Positions 1 to 8,079 of a stretch of DNA of 16,251 bases are shown one piece after another. The DNA is from Bacillota bacterium (GTDB lineage Bacteria; Bacillota; Clostridia; DSM-8532). The stretch spans positions 1 through 16,251 of the forward strand of contig JAEXRM010000186.1 in NCBI GenBank assembly GCA_023440865.1. The letters are read 5' to 3'. Numbering within the stretch: the first letter of the stretch is position 1; each line of letters opens with the position of its first letter. Both the position numbers and the translations under genes were made by a program. The notes beneath the pieces are model-generated. The model ran no database searches and had not been told where the DNA came from. It was given only the letters and a program-made list of their open reading frames with translations.

Positions 1-8
1 CTTCCGGA

Positions 9-17
9 TGCTATAAT
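9..17 (+). promoter_or_regulatory. Extended -10 promoter element for the kinase-regulator genes
   Basis: A perfect TATAAT lies at 12-17 and is directly preceded by TGC, giving the extended -10 form TGnTATAAT at 9-17. Transcription would start near 23-25, leaving a short leader before the kinase start at 44. Any -35 box would lie before the window, so it cannot be judged. Confidence 0.6.
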
Positions 18-43
18 GGAGGGACGGGCCGGGGGAGTACCTC

Positions 44-1864
44 ATGTATTTTATGAAAACGCTCAGTTTCAGCATATCGCTGCTGTCGATCGTCCTGGTG
101 ACGATCCTTGTGTCAATCCTGTTCTTCAACAACATCTACGCCATGAACGTGGTCCGCGACCAGGTCATCACGTCCTACCGCGAGCTGCTGCCGCGCTATG
201 TCGAAAAACAGGACGACAACCTCGCCGACATCCAGAACTATCTCATCCGTTCGCTCAACCACATTTCCGAAAACGAGGACATCCGCGCCTTCAACAGCAA
301 CGACCGCAGCAGCGACGGATACTACATGGCCGCGAGCAACCTGTTCCTCAAGCTCAGCCGCGACATCATCACCTACAGCTATGCGGACATCCTGTTCGTC
401 TATTCGGAGAACAACGACGCCCTGGTGTCCTATGCCTCCAGCAGCGCCATGCGCGACCTCGACATCGACGACAACCTCAAGGACCTGGTCAAGGCGCAAA
501 GCGCGACCTTCCTGTCGAGCCGGTGGGAGGTGACGCTGTTCGACGGCGTTCCCGGCCTGCTGTGCATGAGCACGGATGGCGACGGCAGCTTCATGGGCGC
601 CTGGGTCGACATGACGCGTCTGCTCAACAGTGAAAAAGTCAATACCGAAAGCGGTCGCGGCATGATCGCCATCTCGGGAGACGGACGGACGTACGTGGGC
701 ACCCCGAATCTGCCGAACCTCAAACGCATGGTCGAGCTGGCGCGCGTCTTCTTCGAGGGAACGCCCCAGTCCGTCACGGCGCCGAACAGCACGCTGGGCT
801 ACCTGCTTATCGTCGAGAAGAGCACCAAAAGCAACCTGTACTTTGTCGAAGCCATCGAGGAACGCACGCTGATGTCCAGCCTGCCGACCTTCCAGAACAT
901 GATCTACCTGCTGCCGGTCGCCATCTTCGTTGTGTTCCTCATCTATTTCGCCTACCTACAGCGCATCATCGTCCAGCCCATGCACAGCCTTACGCGCGGC
1001 ATGAGCGCGCTCGGCCGGGGCAACGTGCGCATCAAGCTGCCTGAGACGGGTGCCGATGAAATCCGTTTCGTCATCCGCAGCTTCAACAACATGGCCTCCC
1101 AGATCGAGACGCTGCGCATCGAGAACTATGAAAACCAGCTGCAGGCGCAGCAGCTCGACCTCGAAGCGAAAAAGGCCGAGCTGCGCAGCATGCAGATGCA
1201 GATCAATCCGCACTTCTTCGCAAACAGCCTCAACATCATCTACAGCCTGTCTGCCATCCGCGACTACCAGAGCATCCAGAAGATGGCCCTGCTGCTTTCA
1301 CGCTACTTCCGCTACATCATGGTATCCGGAAGCGGCAACACGGAGATGAGGAACGAAGCGGCTTTTGTCGGCGACTATCTGGAAATCCAGAAGCTTCGCT
1401 TCACGAAGCGCCTGCATCATACCCTGCATCTGGACGACACATGCCGGAGCGTGCCCATCCCGCCGCTGACCATCCAGCCCTTTGTCGAAAACGCCATCGT
1501 GCACGGTTTTCGCGATGCCGCCACCGTATTGCGGATCGAGGTGGACATCGTGCGCGACGCCTTCGGATGCCGCATCACGATCCTCGACAATGGGTGCGGC
1601 TTCAGCGAGGCGCAACTCGCCGCCTTCCACGATGATGCATGGCGCAACACGGCGTCCGCCAACCACATCGGCATCCGGAACGTCCACAGCCGTCTGAACA
1701 TGAGCTATGGGGAGGAAGCCTCGCTGATCCTGTGCAACCGGCCGGAAGGGGGAGCCTGCGTTGAAATCAGGATCCCGGCGCCCGAGCCTGAACTGCTTCC
1801 CGCGCCCGATCCCGAATTGCATGCCTCGCCCGAACGCCTCTCCGAGGCGGCATCGGCCCAATGA
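44..1864 (+). CDS. YesM-type sensor histidine kinase
   Basis: Membrane sensor kinase of the YesM/LytS-like class (His_kinase PF06580 plus HATPase_c), 606 aa. Seen in order: N-terminal membrane helix at about 10-33; extracellular sensing region at about 34-285; second helix at about 286-307; HAMP-like region at about 308-360 (RIIVQPMHSLTRGMSALGRG); a Gln/Glu-rich coiled stretch; the phospho-acceptor motif QINPHFFANSLN with His390; the N-box PFVENAIVHG with Asn483; and the G-box DNGCGF at 515-520. The start at ATG 44 has GGGGGAG six bases upstream; an in-frame ATG at 53 is an alternative. The C-terminus carries an unusual Pro/Glu tail (PAPEPEL and PAPDPEL, 578-592). The response regulator gene follows after 19 bases, so the two form an operon. 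It probably phosphorylates that regulator on sensing an extracellular signal, likely a sugar or glycan given the adjacent importer; the ligand is unknown. Confidence 0.93.
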   Translation: MYFMKTLSFSISLLSIVLVTILVSILFFNNIYAMNVVRDQVITSYRELLPRYVEKQDDNLADIQNYLIRSLNHISENEDIRAFNSNDRSSDGYYMAASNLFLKLSRDIITYSYADILFVYSENNDALVSYASSSAMRDLDIDDNLKDLVKAQSATFLSSRWEVTLFDGVPGLLCMSTDGDGSFMGAWVDMTRLLNSEKVNTESGRGMIAISGDGRTYVGTPNLPNLKRMVELARVFFEGTPQSVTAPNSTLGYLLIVEKSTKSNLYFVEAIEERTLMSSLPTFQNMIYLLPVAIFVVFLIYFAYLQRIIVQPMHSLTRGMSALGRGNVRIKLPETGADEIRFVIRSFNNMASQIETLRIENYENQLQAQQLDLEAKKAELRSMQMQINPHFFANSLNIIYSLSAIRDYQSIQKMALLLSRYFRYIMVSGSGNTEMRNEAAFVGDYLEIQKLRFTKRLHHTLHLDDTCRSVPIPPLTIQPFVENAIVHGFRDAATVLRIEVDIVRDAFGCRITILDNGCGFSEAQLAAFHDDAWRNTASANHIGIRNVHSRLNMSYGEEASLILCNRPEGGACVEIRIPAPEPELLPAPDPELHASPERLSEAASAQ

Positions 1865-1883
1865 TCCCCGACAAGGAGGCCCC

Positions 1884-3500
1884 ATGTACACGCTGTTGGT
1901 CGTCGACGATGAAGAATACGCCCTGCTCGGCATCACGCAGGGCATTGACTGGAGTCCCCTGGAGATCACCCGCGTTTTGGGCGCCACCAGCGCGGACGAG
2001 GCGGAGGCGATCCTGTCCCGCGAACCCGTGGACCTGGTGATCAGCGACATCGAGATGCCCGGACGGAACGGCCTCGATCTGCTTGCCCGCATCAAGGAGA
2101 TGCAGGTGGACGCGCATGTCATCTTCCTGACGGGTCACGCGAATTTCGCCTATGCCCAGAAGGCGCTCCAATACGGATGTGACGAGTACCTGCTCAAACC
2201 GGTCGACTACCAGCAGCTGGCCGAGGTCGTCCGCAAGGTGCTCAAGACCCGCGAATCCAACCGTGACATGTCCCGCCGTTATGAGAGATACCAGGAAAAG
2301 GAATCCCTGCTGACCTCCCAGCGTGGGACATTCGCCAGCCACATCTGGAAGGACATCCTCACAGGACGCACACCAGGTGACTCGCCGCGCATTCCCAAGC
2401 TGTTCCGATCCATGGAGATCCCCATGGATCCGGAATCCACCGTCACCCTCGTGCTGATCCAGATCGAGCAGTGGCTTGGCGAGGTGGCGGACAACGAGCG
2501 CGAGCTGATGACCTTCGCCGTGAACAATGTGGCCTCCGAGGTGCTGCTTGCCGGGAGCGAGGGACTCGTGTTCCAGATGGAAACTGACGCCCTGGCTGCG
2601 GTGATCTACGATTCGCCCGCCGTCGACCGTCGTGCCGACATCAATCGGAACGGCACCCGTTTCATCGAGGAATGCAACACGCACCTGTCCTGCCTGCTGT
2701 CCTGCTACATCGCGGATCCGAGCACGCTGCCCGAGCTGCAGCACACCTATGACAGCCTGCTTTCCCTGATGCAGAACAACCTGACACGACCAAACAGCGT
2801 ACTGGAGATCCGCTCCTTCCACGCCGGAGAGACGACCGCCATCAAGACGCCCGATTTCCGCGAATGGGGGGTCTTGCTCGAATCCAACCAGATCGACCTG
2901 TTGCAGTCCCATGTCCGCGAGTACCTCATCCGCATCGGGGAGGGCGCCACGTCGAAGGAAATGCTCGAATCGTTCTGCTATGGCATCATCAGCATGGTGT
3001 ACAGCTATCTGCACAAGGCCAACGTGCAGGTGGGCGACGTGTTTCCGAACCGGAAGAAACTGCTCGAGGGTGCGACGATCTGCACGGTGCGGCAGGCCCA
3101 GACCTGGGTGCAGGACCTGCTCGAGACCCTGACCGAGTCGGTCAGCGGAGCCAACCGGAACATGTCGTCAATCGTGCGGGAGGTGAAAAACTTCATCGAA
3201 GGGCACATCCTGCAGGACTTCTCACGGGAGGACATCGCCAACGCGCTGCATTTCAATCCGGACTACCTGTCGCGCGTGTTCAAGAAGGAAACCGGCGTCA
3301 TCCTGTCGGATTACATCATCTCCCGGCGCATGACCATGGCCCGCAAACTGCTGGAGGATACGAATGACCGCGTGGCGGACATCGCCCATCAGCTGGGTTA
3401 CAACCATTTTTCGCACTTCGCGCGCCAGTTCCGCAACATCACGGGCCTGTCGCCGCAGGAGTACCGGATGAAGAATCGGAAAATCGGCCCTTCTCCCTGA
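1884..3500 (+). CDS. YesN-type AraC-family response regulator
   Basis: Cytoplasmic DNA-binding response regulator, 538 aa. The receiver domain is at 1-120, with acidic pocket Asp8/Asp9, phospho-acceptor Asp55 (DLVISDIEMPG), Thr83 and Lys105 (LLKPVD). A long middle region of unassigned fold runs from about 125 to 425. A C-terminal AraC-type double helix-turn-helix lies at about 428-530, including YLSRVFKKETG and VADIAHQLGYNHFSHFARQF. The start at ATG 1884 is fixed by AAGGAGG at 1873-1879; the reading frame is open further upstream but lacks an equally good site. It is co-transcribed with the kinase. Its last 62 bases overlap, in antisense, the end of the minus-strand binding-protein gene. By family analogy it activates nearby importer genes; the repeats at 9766-9822 are a candidate target. 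Confidence 0.93.
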   Translation: MYTLLVVDDEEYALLGITQGIDWSPLEITRVLGATSADEAEAILSREPVDLVISDIEMPGRNGLDLLARIKEMQVDAHVIFLTGHANFAYAQKALQYGCDEYLLKPVDYQQLAEVVRKVLKTRESNRDMSRRYERYQEKESLLTSQRGTFASHIWKDILTGRTPGDSPRIPKLFRSMEIPMDPESTVTLVLIQIEQWLGEVADNERELMTFAVNNVASEVLLAGSEGLVFQMETDALAAVIYDSPAVDRRADINRNGTRFIEECNTHLSCLLSCYIADPSTLPELQHTYDSLLSLMQNNLTRPNSVLEIRSFHAGETTAIKTPDFREWGVLLESNQIDLLQSHVREYLIRIGEGATSKEMLESFCYGIISMVYSYLHKANVQVGDVFPNRKKLLEGATICTVRQAQTWVQDLLETLTESVSGANRNMSSIVREVKNFIEGHILQDFSREDIANALHFNPDYLSRVFKKETGVILSDYIISRRMTMARKLLEDTNDRVADIAHQLGYNHFSHFARQFRNITGLSPQEYRMKNRKIGPSP

Positions 3501-5082
3501 GCCATGCTTCAATCTGCCGGTCGAGCTCCGCGCAGATGCGGTCGATGCCGGTGCTGCGGTCCTTCTGGTTGATGCGCAGCAGGATCTCATCCGTATCGAG
3601 CACCCCGTTTGCCAGAAGCGGCATCAATTCGGTGTTGTGGTTTGTAAATGCCAGCAGCTCCTGCCGCACCGGCCATGTGTCGAAGGAGAAACCCAACAGC
3701 GGGGATTCGGGCATTTCATCGCAGTACTGCCGCAGCAGGCTCCATTTCCGGGGATCTTCGTTCTCCCAGACATTGAGCAGATACGCGTTCCCGAAATGCC
3801 AGAAGTTCCCCGGATTGTATCCCGTCTGCTCGGCGGACTTCATGCCGTCCGGCAGACGGATGATGTTGTCCTTGACGCGGACGTAGTGCGTTCCCTCGAT
3901 CCCCCAGGTGAACAGGTTCTTCAACACGGAATCCGTCCAGAACTGGTTGATGACCATCATTGCCCGCTCCGGATCGGTGCACTGGCGGGGAAGGGCCGTC
4001 ATCGAGCCCGTCATCGACTGGGTTTCCTTGATGCCGCGGATGAATTCCACCGTCAACAGCCGCTTGCCCGTCTCATTCTCCCATTGCGCCTTGTGGATGG
4101 GCGATTGCGCCTGCACATGCATGAACGCCTTGCCCTCCATCATGGCTTCGCGGGAGGTCATCTGCGTCGTGGTCACGTTGTCGTTGATGTAGCCGGCCTT
4201 GAACCAGTTCCGCACCAGCCGGCATTGGTCGAGGTACTCGGGGATGCTGCTGACCGGCATCGACGCATGTGTCTGCATGTCGTAGAATATGAAGTCCGAA
4301 ATCAGGACGAAACGGCTGCGGTCCATCATGCCGATGTTGTCGCACGCCTGGGTGGAGCCCATGATCTGCGTCATCGACAGGTCGGTGCTCAGGAACAACG
4401 GCGTGACGGTCTTGGGCAGACCCTCCCTGGCCTTGGCCAGAATCGGCTCGAGGTCCTCGAGGTGATGGACATCGTCGAAATCGACCCCCAGTTCCTCGGC
4501 CATGTCCTGATTCGCGACAACGCCCCAGCCCTGCCCCGTGTCCTTGTTCACCGGAATGGCGTAGAGCTTGCCCTTGACCTTCGCCGCATCGAGGTACCCG
4601 CCGACCATGACGCCGGGAATGTCCCTGCCGTATTCGGCCAGCAGGTCGTCCAACGGCAGGAATGTGTTCTTGGCCACCTCCTGCAGATAGGCGAAGTAGG
4701 AAGCGGTGAACATCATGTCCATCTGGTCGCTCGAGGAGATCAGGACCGGATACTTGCTCGACCAGAGGTTCCAGTCCGTCATCTTGATGGTCAGTGTGCA
4801 GTTGAGCCGCTCCAGCAGGATTTTGTTGATCTCGTCGTTCACGAGCTGATGGTCTTTCTGGATGTTCCCGGGCATGCAGATGACAAGATCACGGCGCGGC
4901 AGGTCGCTGCGTACGGGAGTGGCCTCGATCCCGTTGCCGGTGGCGGCCGTCGCTGCGGGCTGGCGAACGGCTCCCGAGCAGCCGCTCAGGAGCAGCAAGG
5001 GAAGCAACAGCACGCACAAGCCTGCGGCCGCATGCCTGTGCATCCGTATCCGTCCCATTTTGTTCCGGGGCATGTGGCGCAT
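3439..5082 (-). CDS. ABC transporter substrate-binding lipoprotein (LplA/YtcQ-like), second paralogue
   Basis: Predicted lipid-anchored binding protein, 547 aa. A Lys/Arg-rich n-region is followed by a leucine-rich helix and lipobox LLSGC with Cys35. It is recognisably a diverged paralogue of the product of 5300-6895. Shared landmarks include DWNLWSSKYP versus DWGTWTDKFN, DMMFTASYFAYL versus DIAFTAEWYGYL, LEDLEPI versus YADLEPL, and DPERAMMVINQFWTD versus DPARAMMFINLMHTD. A C-terminal DUF3502-like region is likely. I chose the ATG at 5082 because GGAGGA at 5087-5092 stands four bases before it; upstream in-frame starts have no such site. It is the last gene of the importer unit, separated from its paralogue by a perfect 16-bp hairpin, with its own possible -10 box. 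The 3' end is antisense to the regulator's last 62 bases. It may widen substrate range or help the neighbouring kinase sense ligand (inference). Confidence 0.88.
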   Translation of the reverse strand: MRHMPRNKMGRIRMHRHAAAGLCVLLLPLLLLSGCSGAVRQPAATAATGNGIEATPVRSDLPRRDLVICMPGNIQKDHQLVNDEINKILLERLNCTLTIKMTDWNLWSSKYPVLISSSDQMDMMFTASYFAYLQEVAKNTFLPLDDLLAEYGRDIPGVMVGGYLDAAKVKGKLYAIPVNKDTGQGWGVVANQDMAEELGVDFDDVHHLEDLEPILAKAREGLPKTVTPLFLSTDLSMTQIMGSTQACDNIGMMDRSRFVLISDFIFYDMQTHASMPVSSIPEYLDQCRLVRNWFKAGYINDNVTTTQMTSREAMMEGKAFMHVQAQSPIHKAQWENETGKRLLTVEFIRGIKETQSMTGSMTALPRQCTDPERAMMVINQFWTDSVLKNLFTWGIEGTHYVRVKDNIIRLPDGMKSAEQTGYNPGNFWHFGNAYLLNVWENEDPRKWSLLRQYCDEMPESPLLGFSFDTWPVRQELLAFTNHNTELMPLLANGVLDTDEILLRINQKDRSTGIDRICAELDRQIEAWLREKGRFSDSSSGTPAATGP

Positions 5083-5153
5083 GGTTTCCTCCAGCTGTTC
5101 ATGACCGTCCTGGATGAGCTGTTCCACCTTGGGCGGAATGCTTCACCAGAACC

Positions 5154-5159
5154 ATTCTA
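5154..5159 (-). promoter_or_regulatory. Candidate -10 box for the second binding-protein gene
   Basis: On the minus strand this reads TAGAAT, within ATAGAATGGT (5151-5160 on the plus strand reads ACCATTCTAT). The same ten bases occur at 9672-9681 upstream of the importer operon. No good -35 box lies 16-18 bases upstream at either place, as at promoters that need an activator. It would give a leader of roughly 65 bases. Confidence 0.35.
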
Positions 5160-5189
5160 TCATGTGAGGCCAACGGCCGCACATGGAAA

Positions 5190-5225
5190 CCGGGCGCATG
5201 GAGAACGGATTCTCCATGCGCCCGG
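5190..5225 (-). other. Perfect 16-bp stem, 4-base loop between the two binding-protein genes
   Basis: The arms at 5190-5205 (CCGGGCGCATGGAGAA) and 5210-5225 are exact inverted complements around a four-base loop. In minus-strand RNA the loop is UCCG, a UNCG-type tetraloop. Only three U follow (UUUCC), so it is a weak intrinsic terminator at best. It more likely acts as a partial terminator or a 3'-end stabiliser for the upstream messenger. It lies 74 bases after the stop of the first binding-protein gene and before the candidate promoter of the second. Confidence 0.85.
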
Positions 5226-5299
5226 CATCAAGGACAGTGTCGGTTGATCCCTTGACCCTCTGCCTTGTCTGTTGGTTCAAACCATGTCGGAAATCAGGA

Positions 5300-6895
5300 T
5301 CACTTCGCGAGGAACGCGTCGAGGTCGGCCTGCAGGGCAGCCTTGACTTCGTCGAGGCCGGCAGCCTTCATCTTGTCCATGAATTCCTTGTAGGTCGTGT
5401 CGAAGTCCTTCACACCACCGACTGCGAGCATTCTGTCATACTCGGTCATGATGTTCGAGAGGGCGGCGTACTGCGGCTGGAAATCGGCCTTCTTGGTGAA
5501 GCGGTAGCCGAGGGTGACGTGCGGGATGGACTGGGTCTTGGAGAGCTGGAACATCTCATGCTTGTTCTCGGGTTCGTTGCTGCCCAGCCAGTGGATGTAG
5601 ACGGAGCCCAGGGTCCACGGCAGTGCGGCGGCGGTCCAGGCGTTGTCGGGCAGGGCTTCGACGATCTTCTCGCCGATGCCGGAGGTGCCGACTGCCTTGT
5701 GGTGCTTGCCTTCGACGCCCCAGACGAGGAGGTTGGCGATGTCGGCATCGGTGTGCATCAGGTTGATGAACATCATGGCACGGGCCGGATCCTCGGAGGT
5801 CGTCGGGATGGCGAGCATGGAGCCTGCGGCGTGGTTGGAAACCGCAACGTAGGGGGTCCAGTCCTTCTCGTCGATCTTGTACTTGTTGCCCGCGGCGGCC
5901 ATGCGCTCGGTGCTCTTGCCCTTGCCTGGCTTCAGGGGCTGGTGGGTGACGAACCAGTCGCCGGCGAGCATGTGGTCTTCATACTTGAGGTTGTCGTTCG
6001 TGGAGTCCTTCGGGATGTAGCCGGCGTCCATCCACAGCTTGTTCTGCTTGGCCATTTCAATCTGGAAGGGCATTTCCCAGGCATGCTTCATGGTCTTGTC
6101 GGCGGTGTCGGCGTAGGAGACGCCGATCTGCGCGCCACCGGACAGGTCGGTGAAGGCAGCCAGGCCGGTCTTGTCCTGGATGAGGTACGGAATGACATTG
6201 GGTTCCTTTTCCTTGATGACCTTGAAGAGGGGCTCGAGGTCGGCATACTTGGTGACAGCCGCCACATCGAGGCCGTACTTGTCAGCCAGGTCCTTGTTCC
6301 AGATCAGACCGTCGTTGACGGCAAATTCCTTGTCGGTCGGCACGCCGTAGTTGACGCCGCCCACCTGGGAGCCCTTGACGAAACCTTCGCCGAGAGCGGC
6401 GACGGTTTCAGCGGCATACTTCTCGAGGAGGTTGTCGTCGGGATCGTTCAGCGGCTGGAAGTAGCCGTTGGCGACGCCGTCGAGGTAACCGTACCATTCG
6501 GCGGTGAAGGCGATGTCCATCTTTTCACCGGCGTTGATGGCGGTGTTGAACTTGTCGGTCCAGGTGCCCCAGTCGAGCATCACGATGTTGACGGTGGCGT
6601 TGATCTTCGCCTTGGTCATTTCGTTGAGCTTCTCGACGATGAGGTCACGGTCGGGGGAGATCGTATTGGCGAGCATGTAGTAGACGATTTCGTATTCAGC
6701 GAGGGCCGGGGCTTCCTCGGAAGCTGCGGCGGATTCAGACGGCTCGGCGGATGCGGAAGAGGCTTCTGCGGACGCGCTGCTGGATTCCGGAGCGCTCGAG
6801 GCGGCGGGAGCGGCGTTGCCGCAACCGGCGAAGGCGGTCAGGACCATGAACACGGCCAGAACGAGTGCCAACAGGGACTTGGAGTTCCGTTTCAT
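5300..6895 (-). CDS. ABC transporter substrate-binding lipoprotein (LplA/YtcQ-like)
   Basis: Main solute-binding protein of the importer, 531 aa. MKRNSK is followed by a hydrophobic helix and lipobox LTAFAGC with Cys25, so it should be anchored to the outer face of the membrane. A low-complexity Ser/Ala/Glu linker runs from about 26 to 60, and the mature binding lobes follow. The C-terminal region resembles the DUF3502 part of LplA-like proteins. The start at ATG 6895 is fixed by AGGAGG at 6903-6908, seven bases away; the frame stays open upstream to 7033 without a ribosome site. It follows the two permease genes (154-base gap). By family it binds an oligosaccharide or glycan fragment; the actual ligand cannot be told from sequence. 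Confidence 0.92.
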   Translation of the reverse strand: MKRNSKSLLALVLAVFMVLTAFAGCGNAAPAASSAPESSSASAEASSASAEPSESAAASEEAPALAEYEIVYYMLANTISPDRDLIVEKLNEMTKAKINATVNIVMLDWGTWTDKFNTAINAGEKMDIAFTAEWYGYLDGVANGYFQPLNDPDDNLLEKYAAETVAALGEGFVKGSQVGGVNYGVPTDKEFAVNDGLIWNKDLADKYGLDVAAVTKYADLEPLFKVIKEKEPNVIPYLIQDKTGLAAFTDLSGGAQIGVSYADTADKTMKHAWEMPFQIEMAKQNKLWMDAGYIPKDSTNDNLKYEDHMLAGDWFVTHQPLKPGKGKSTERMAAAGNKYKIDEKDWTPYVAVSNHAAGSMLAIPTTSEDPARAMMFINLMHTDADIANLLVWGVEGKHHKAVGTSGIGEKIVEALPDNAWTAAALPWTLGSVYIHWLGSNEPENKHEMFQLSKTQSIPHVTLGYRFTKKADFQPQYAALSNIMTEYDRMLAVGGVKDFDTTYKEFMDKMKAAGLDEVKAALQADLDAFLAK

Positions 6896-6986
6896 TTGAC
6901 ATCCTCCTGTTCTTGATTTGGTGTCTGTGGGTTGTATCCTCCCGGCAAGTGGACGGCCCGACAACCGCCCGCATGCCGAATGGTCC

Positions 6987-7012
6987 GGGGCAGGGGAAGA
7001 ATGGGGTTGGGG
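6987..7012 (+). other. G-quadruplex motif in the permease/binding-protein spacer
   Basis: Four runs of four G lie on the plus strand at 6987-6990, 6993-6996, 7003-7006 and 7009-7012, with loops of 2, 6 and 2 bases. This meets the usual G-quadruplex pattern with one base to spare in each run. The genes here are on the minus strand, so the G-rich strand is the transcription template and the RNA is C-rich. The rest of the 6896-7049 spacer shows no clear promoter or terminator. Confidence 0.7.
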
Positions 7013-7049
7013 TTCGATCAACTCATGGCGCATGCAGCCCGCTTCGTGC

Positions 7050-8003
7050 TCAGCCCTTGATGGCGCCGACGGAAAGGCCGCGGATGAAGTACTTCTGGAA
7101 GAAGGGGTAGGCCATGATGATCGGACCGATGGAAATGACGCACAGGGCCATGCGGAAGGTTTCGTTCGGCATGTCGGCCAGGCTGGTGCCCAGGTCGATG
7201 GACTGGCCCATCTTGGCCACGATGTCGCGCAGCATCTGTGCGGAGCTGAGTGCCCGGTAGATCATGGTCTGCAGATTGTTCAGGTCGTTGTTGTTGATGA
7301 ACAGGACGCAGTTGAACCAGTCGTTCCAGACGCCCAGCATGGTGAACAGGGCGACGGTGGCAAGTCCGGGCAGCGACAGCGGCAGCACGATCTGCAGGAG
7401 GGTGCGCCACTCGCCGGCGCCGTCGATGCGGGCCGATTCGATCAGCGATTCGGGAATCTGGTTCTTGTAGAAGGTGCGCATGACGATGACCCAGAAGGCA
7501 TTGAAGCAGTACGGTACGATCATCGCCAGGATGTTGTCGCGCATGCCGAAGACGCCGGTCATGACGATGTAGTAGGCAACCAGGCCGCCGCCGAAGAGCA
7601 TCGTGAAGAACATGAAGAACGTGACTTCGTTCTGGAACTTGAAATCCTTTCGGCTGATGGGGTAGGCGAACAACGCCGTGTTGATGAGGCCGCCGGCGGT
7701 CGCGACCAGCGTCGTGAAGATGGTGACGCCGTAGGCGTTGACGACGACTTCGGGATCCTTCAGGAGGAACTTGTAGGTGTTGAGGGAAAACTCCACGGGG
7801 ATGAGCCGGTACCCGTACTTGAGGATGCTCGACTCGCTGGTGAACGAAACGGCGATGATCAGCAGCACGGGCAGGATGCACACGAGCACGCCGATGATGA
7901 AGATCGCGTTGAGGATGACCACCGCGCCCGTATTCATGCGGTTCGGGTTGAGCGCCTTCTTGGCGCTTTGTAGCTGCTTCTTGTCGATCGTGACTGAGCT
8001 CAT
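7050..8003 (-). CDS. ABC transporter permease, LplC/YtcP-like (CUT1 type)
   Basis: Integral membrane permease of the binding-protein-dependent carbohydrate importer family (BPD_transp_1), 317 aa, the normal length for this subunit. The first helix is at about 27-54, and several more follow. The cytoplasmic EAA-type loop that contacts the ATPase is at about 189-208: ESARIDGAGEWRTLLQIVLP, with the conserved central Gly and the final LP. The tail GLSVGAIKG is typical of the C-subunit of this family. The start at ATG 8003 has AGGGAGG at 8010-8016, six bases upstream. It sits 76 bases after the partner permease gene, with which it should form the heterodimeric channel. Confidence 0.93.
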   Translation of the reverse strand: MSSVTIDKKQLQSAKKALNPNRMNTGAVVILNAIFIIGVLVCILPVLLIIAVSFTSESSILKYGYRLIPVEFSLNTYKFLLKDPEVVVNAYGVTIFTTLVATAGGLINTALFAYPISRKDFKFQNEVTFFMFFTMLFGGGLVAYYIVMTGVFGMRDNILAMIVPYCFNAFWVIVMRTFYKNQIPESLIESARIDGAGEWRTLLQIVLPLSLPGLATVALFTMLGVWNDWFNCVLFINNNDLNNLQTMIYRALSSAQMLRDIVAKMGQSIDLGTSLADMPNETFRMALCVISIGPIIMAYPFFQKYFIRGLSVGAIKG

Positions 8004-8025
8004 CGGAAACCTCCCTGGTGTGCGT

Positions 8026-8040
8026 CCGGTCCCGGACCGG
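8026..8040 (-). other. GC-rich hairpin between the two permease genes
   Basis: CCGGTC at 8026-8031 pairs with GACCGG at 8035-8040 around three bases. It lies about ten bases upstream of the ribosome site of the second permease gene (8010-8016), so it could affect that gene's translation or messenger processing. There is no T-run, so it is not a standard terminator. Confidence 0.5.
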
Positions 8041-8079
8041 ATCAGCCGGTGCAAGGTGTCATCGTTTCGGTGTGCCGAC

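Noticed and set aside
1761..1883. Upstream in-frame extension of the response regulator
   Set aside because: The receiver domain begins exactly at the ATG at 1884 behind a perfect ribosome site. The extension is an alternative-frame reading of the kinase tail.
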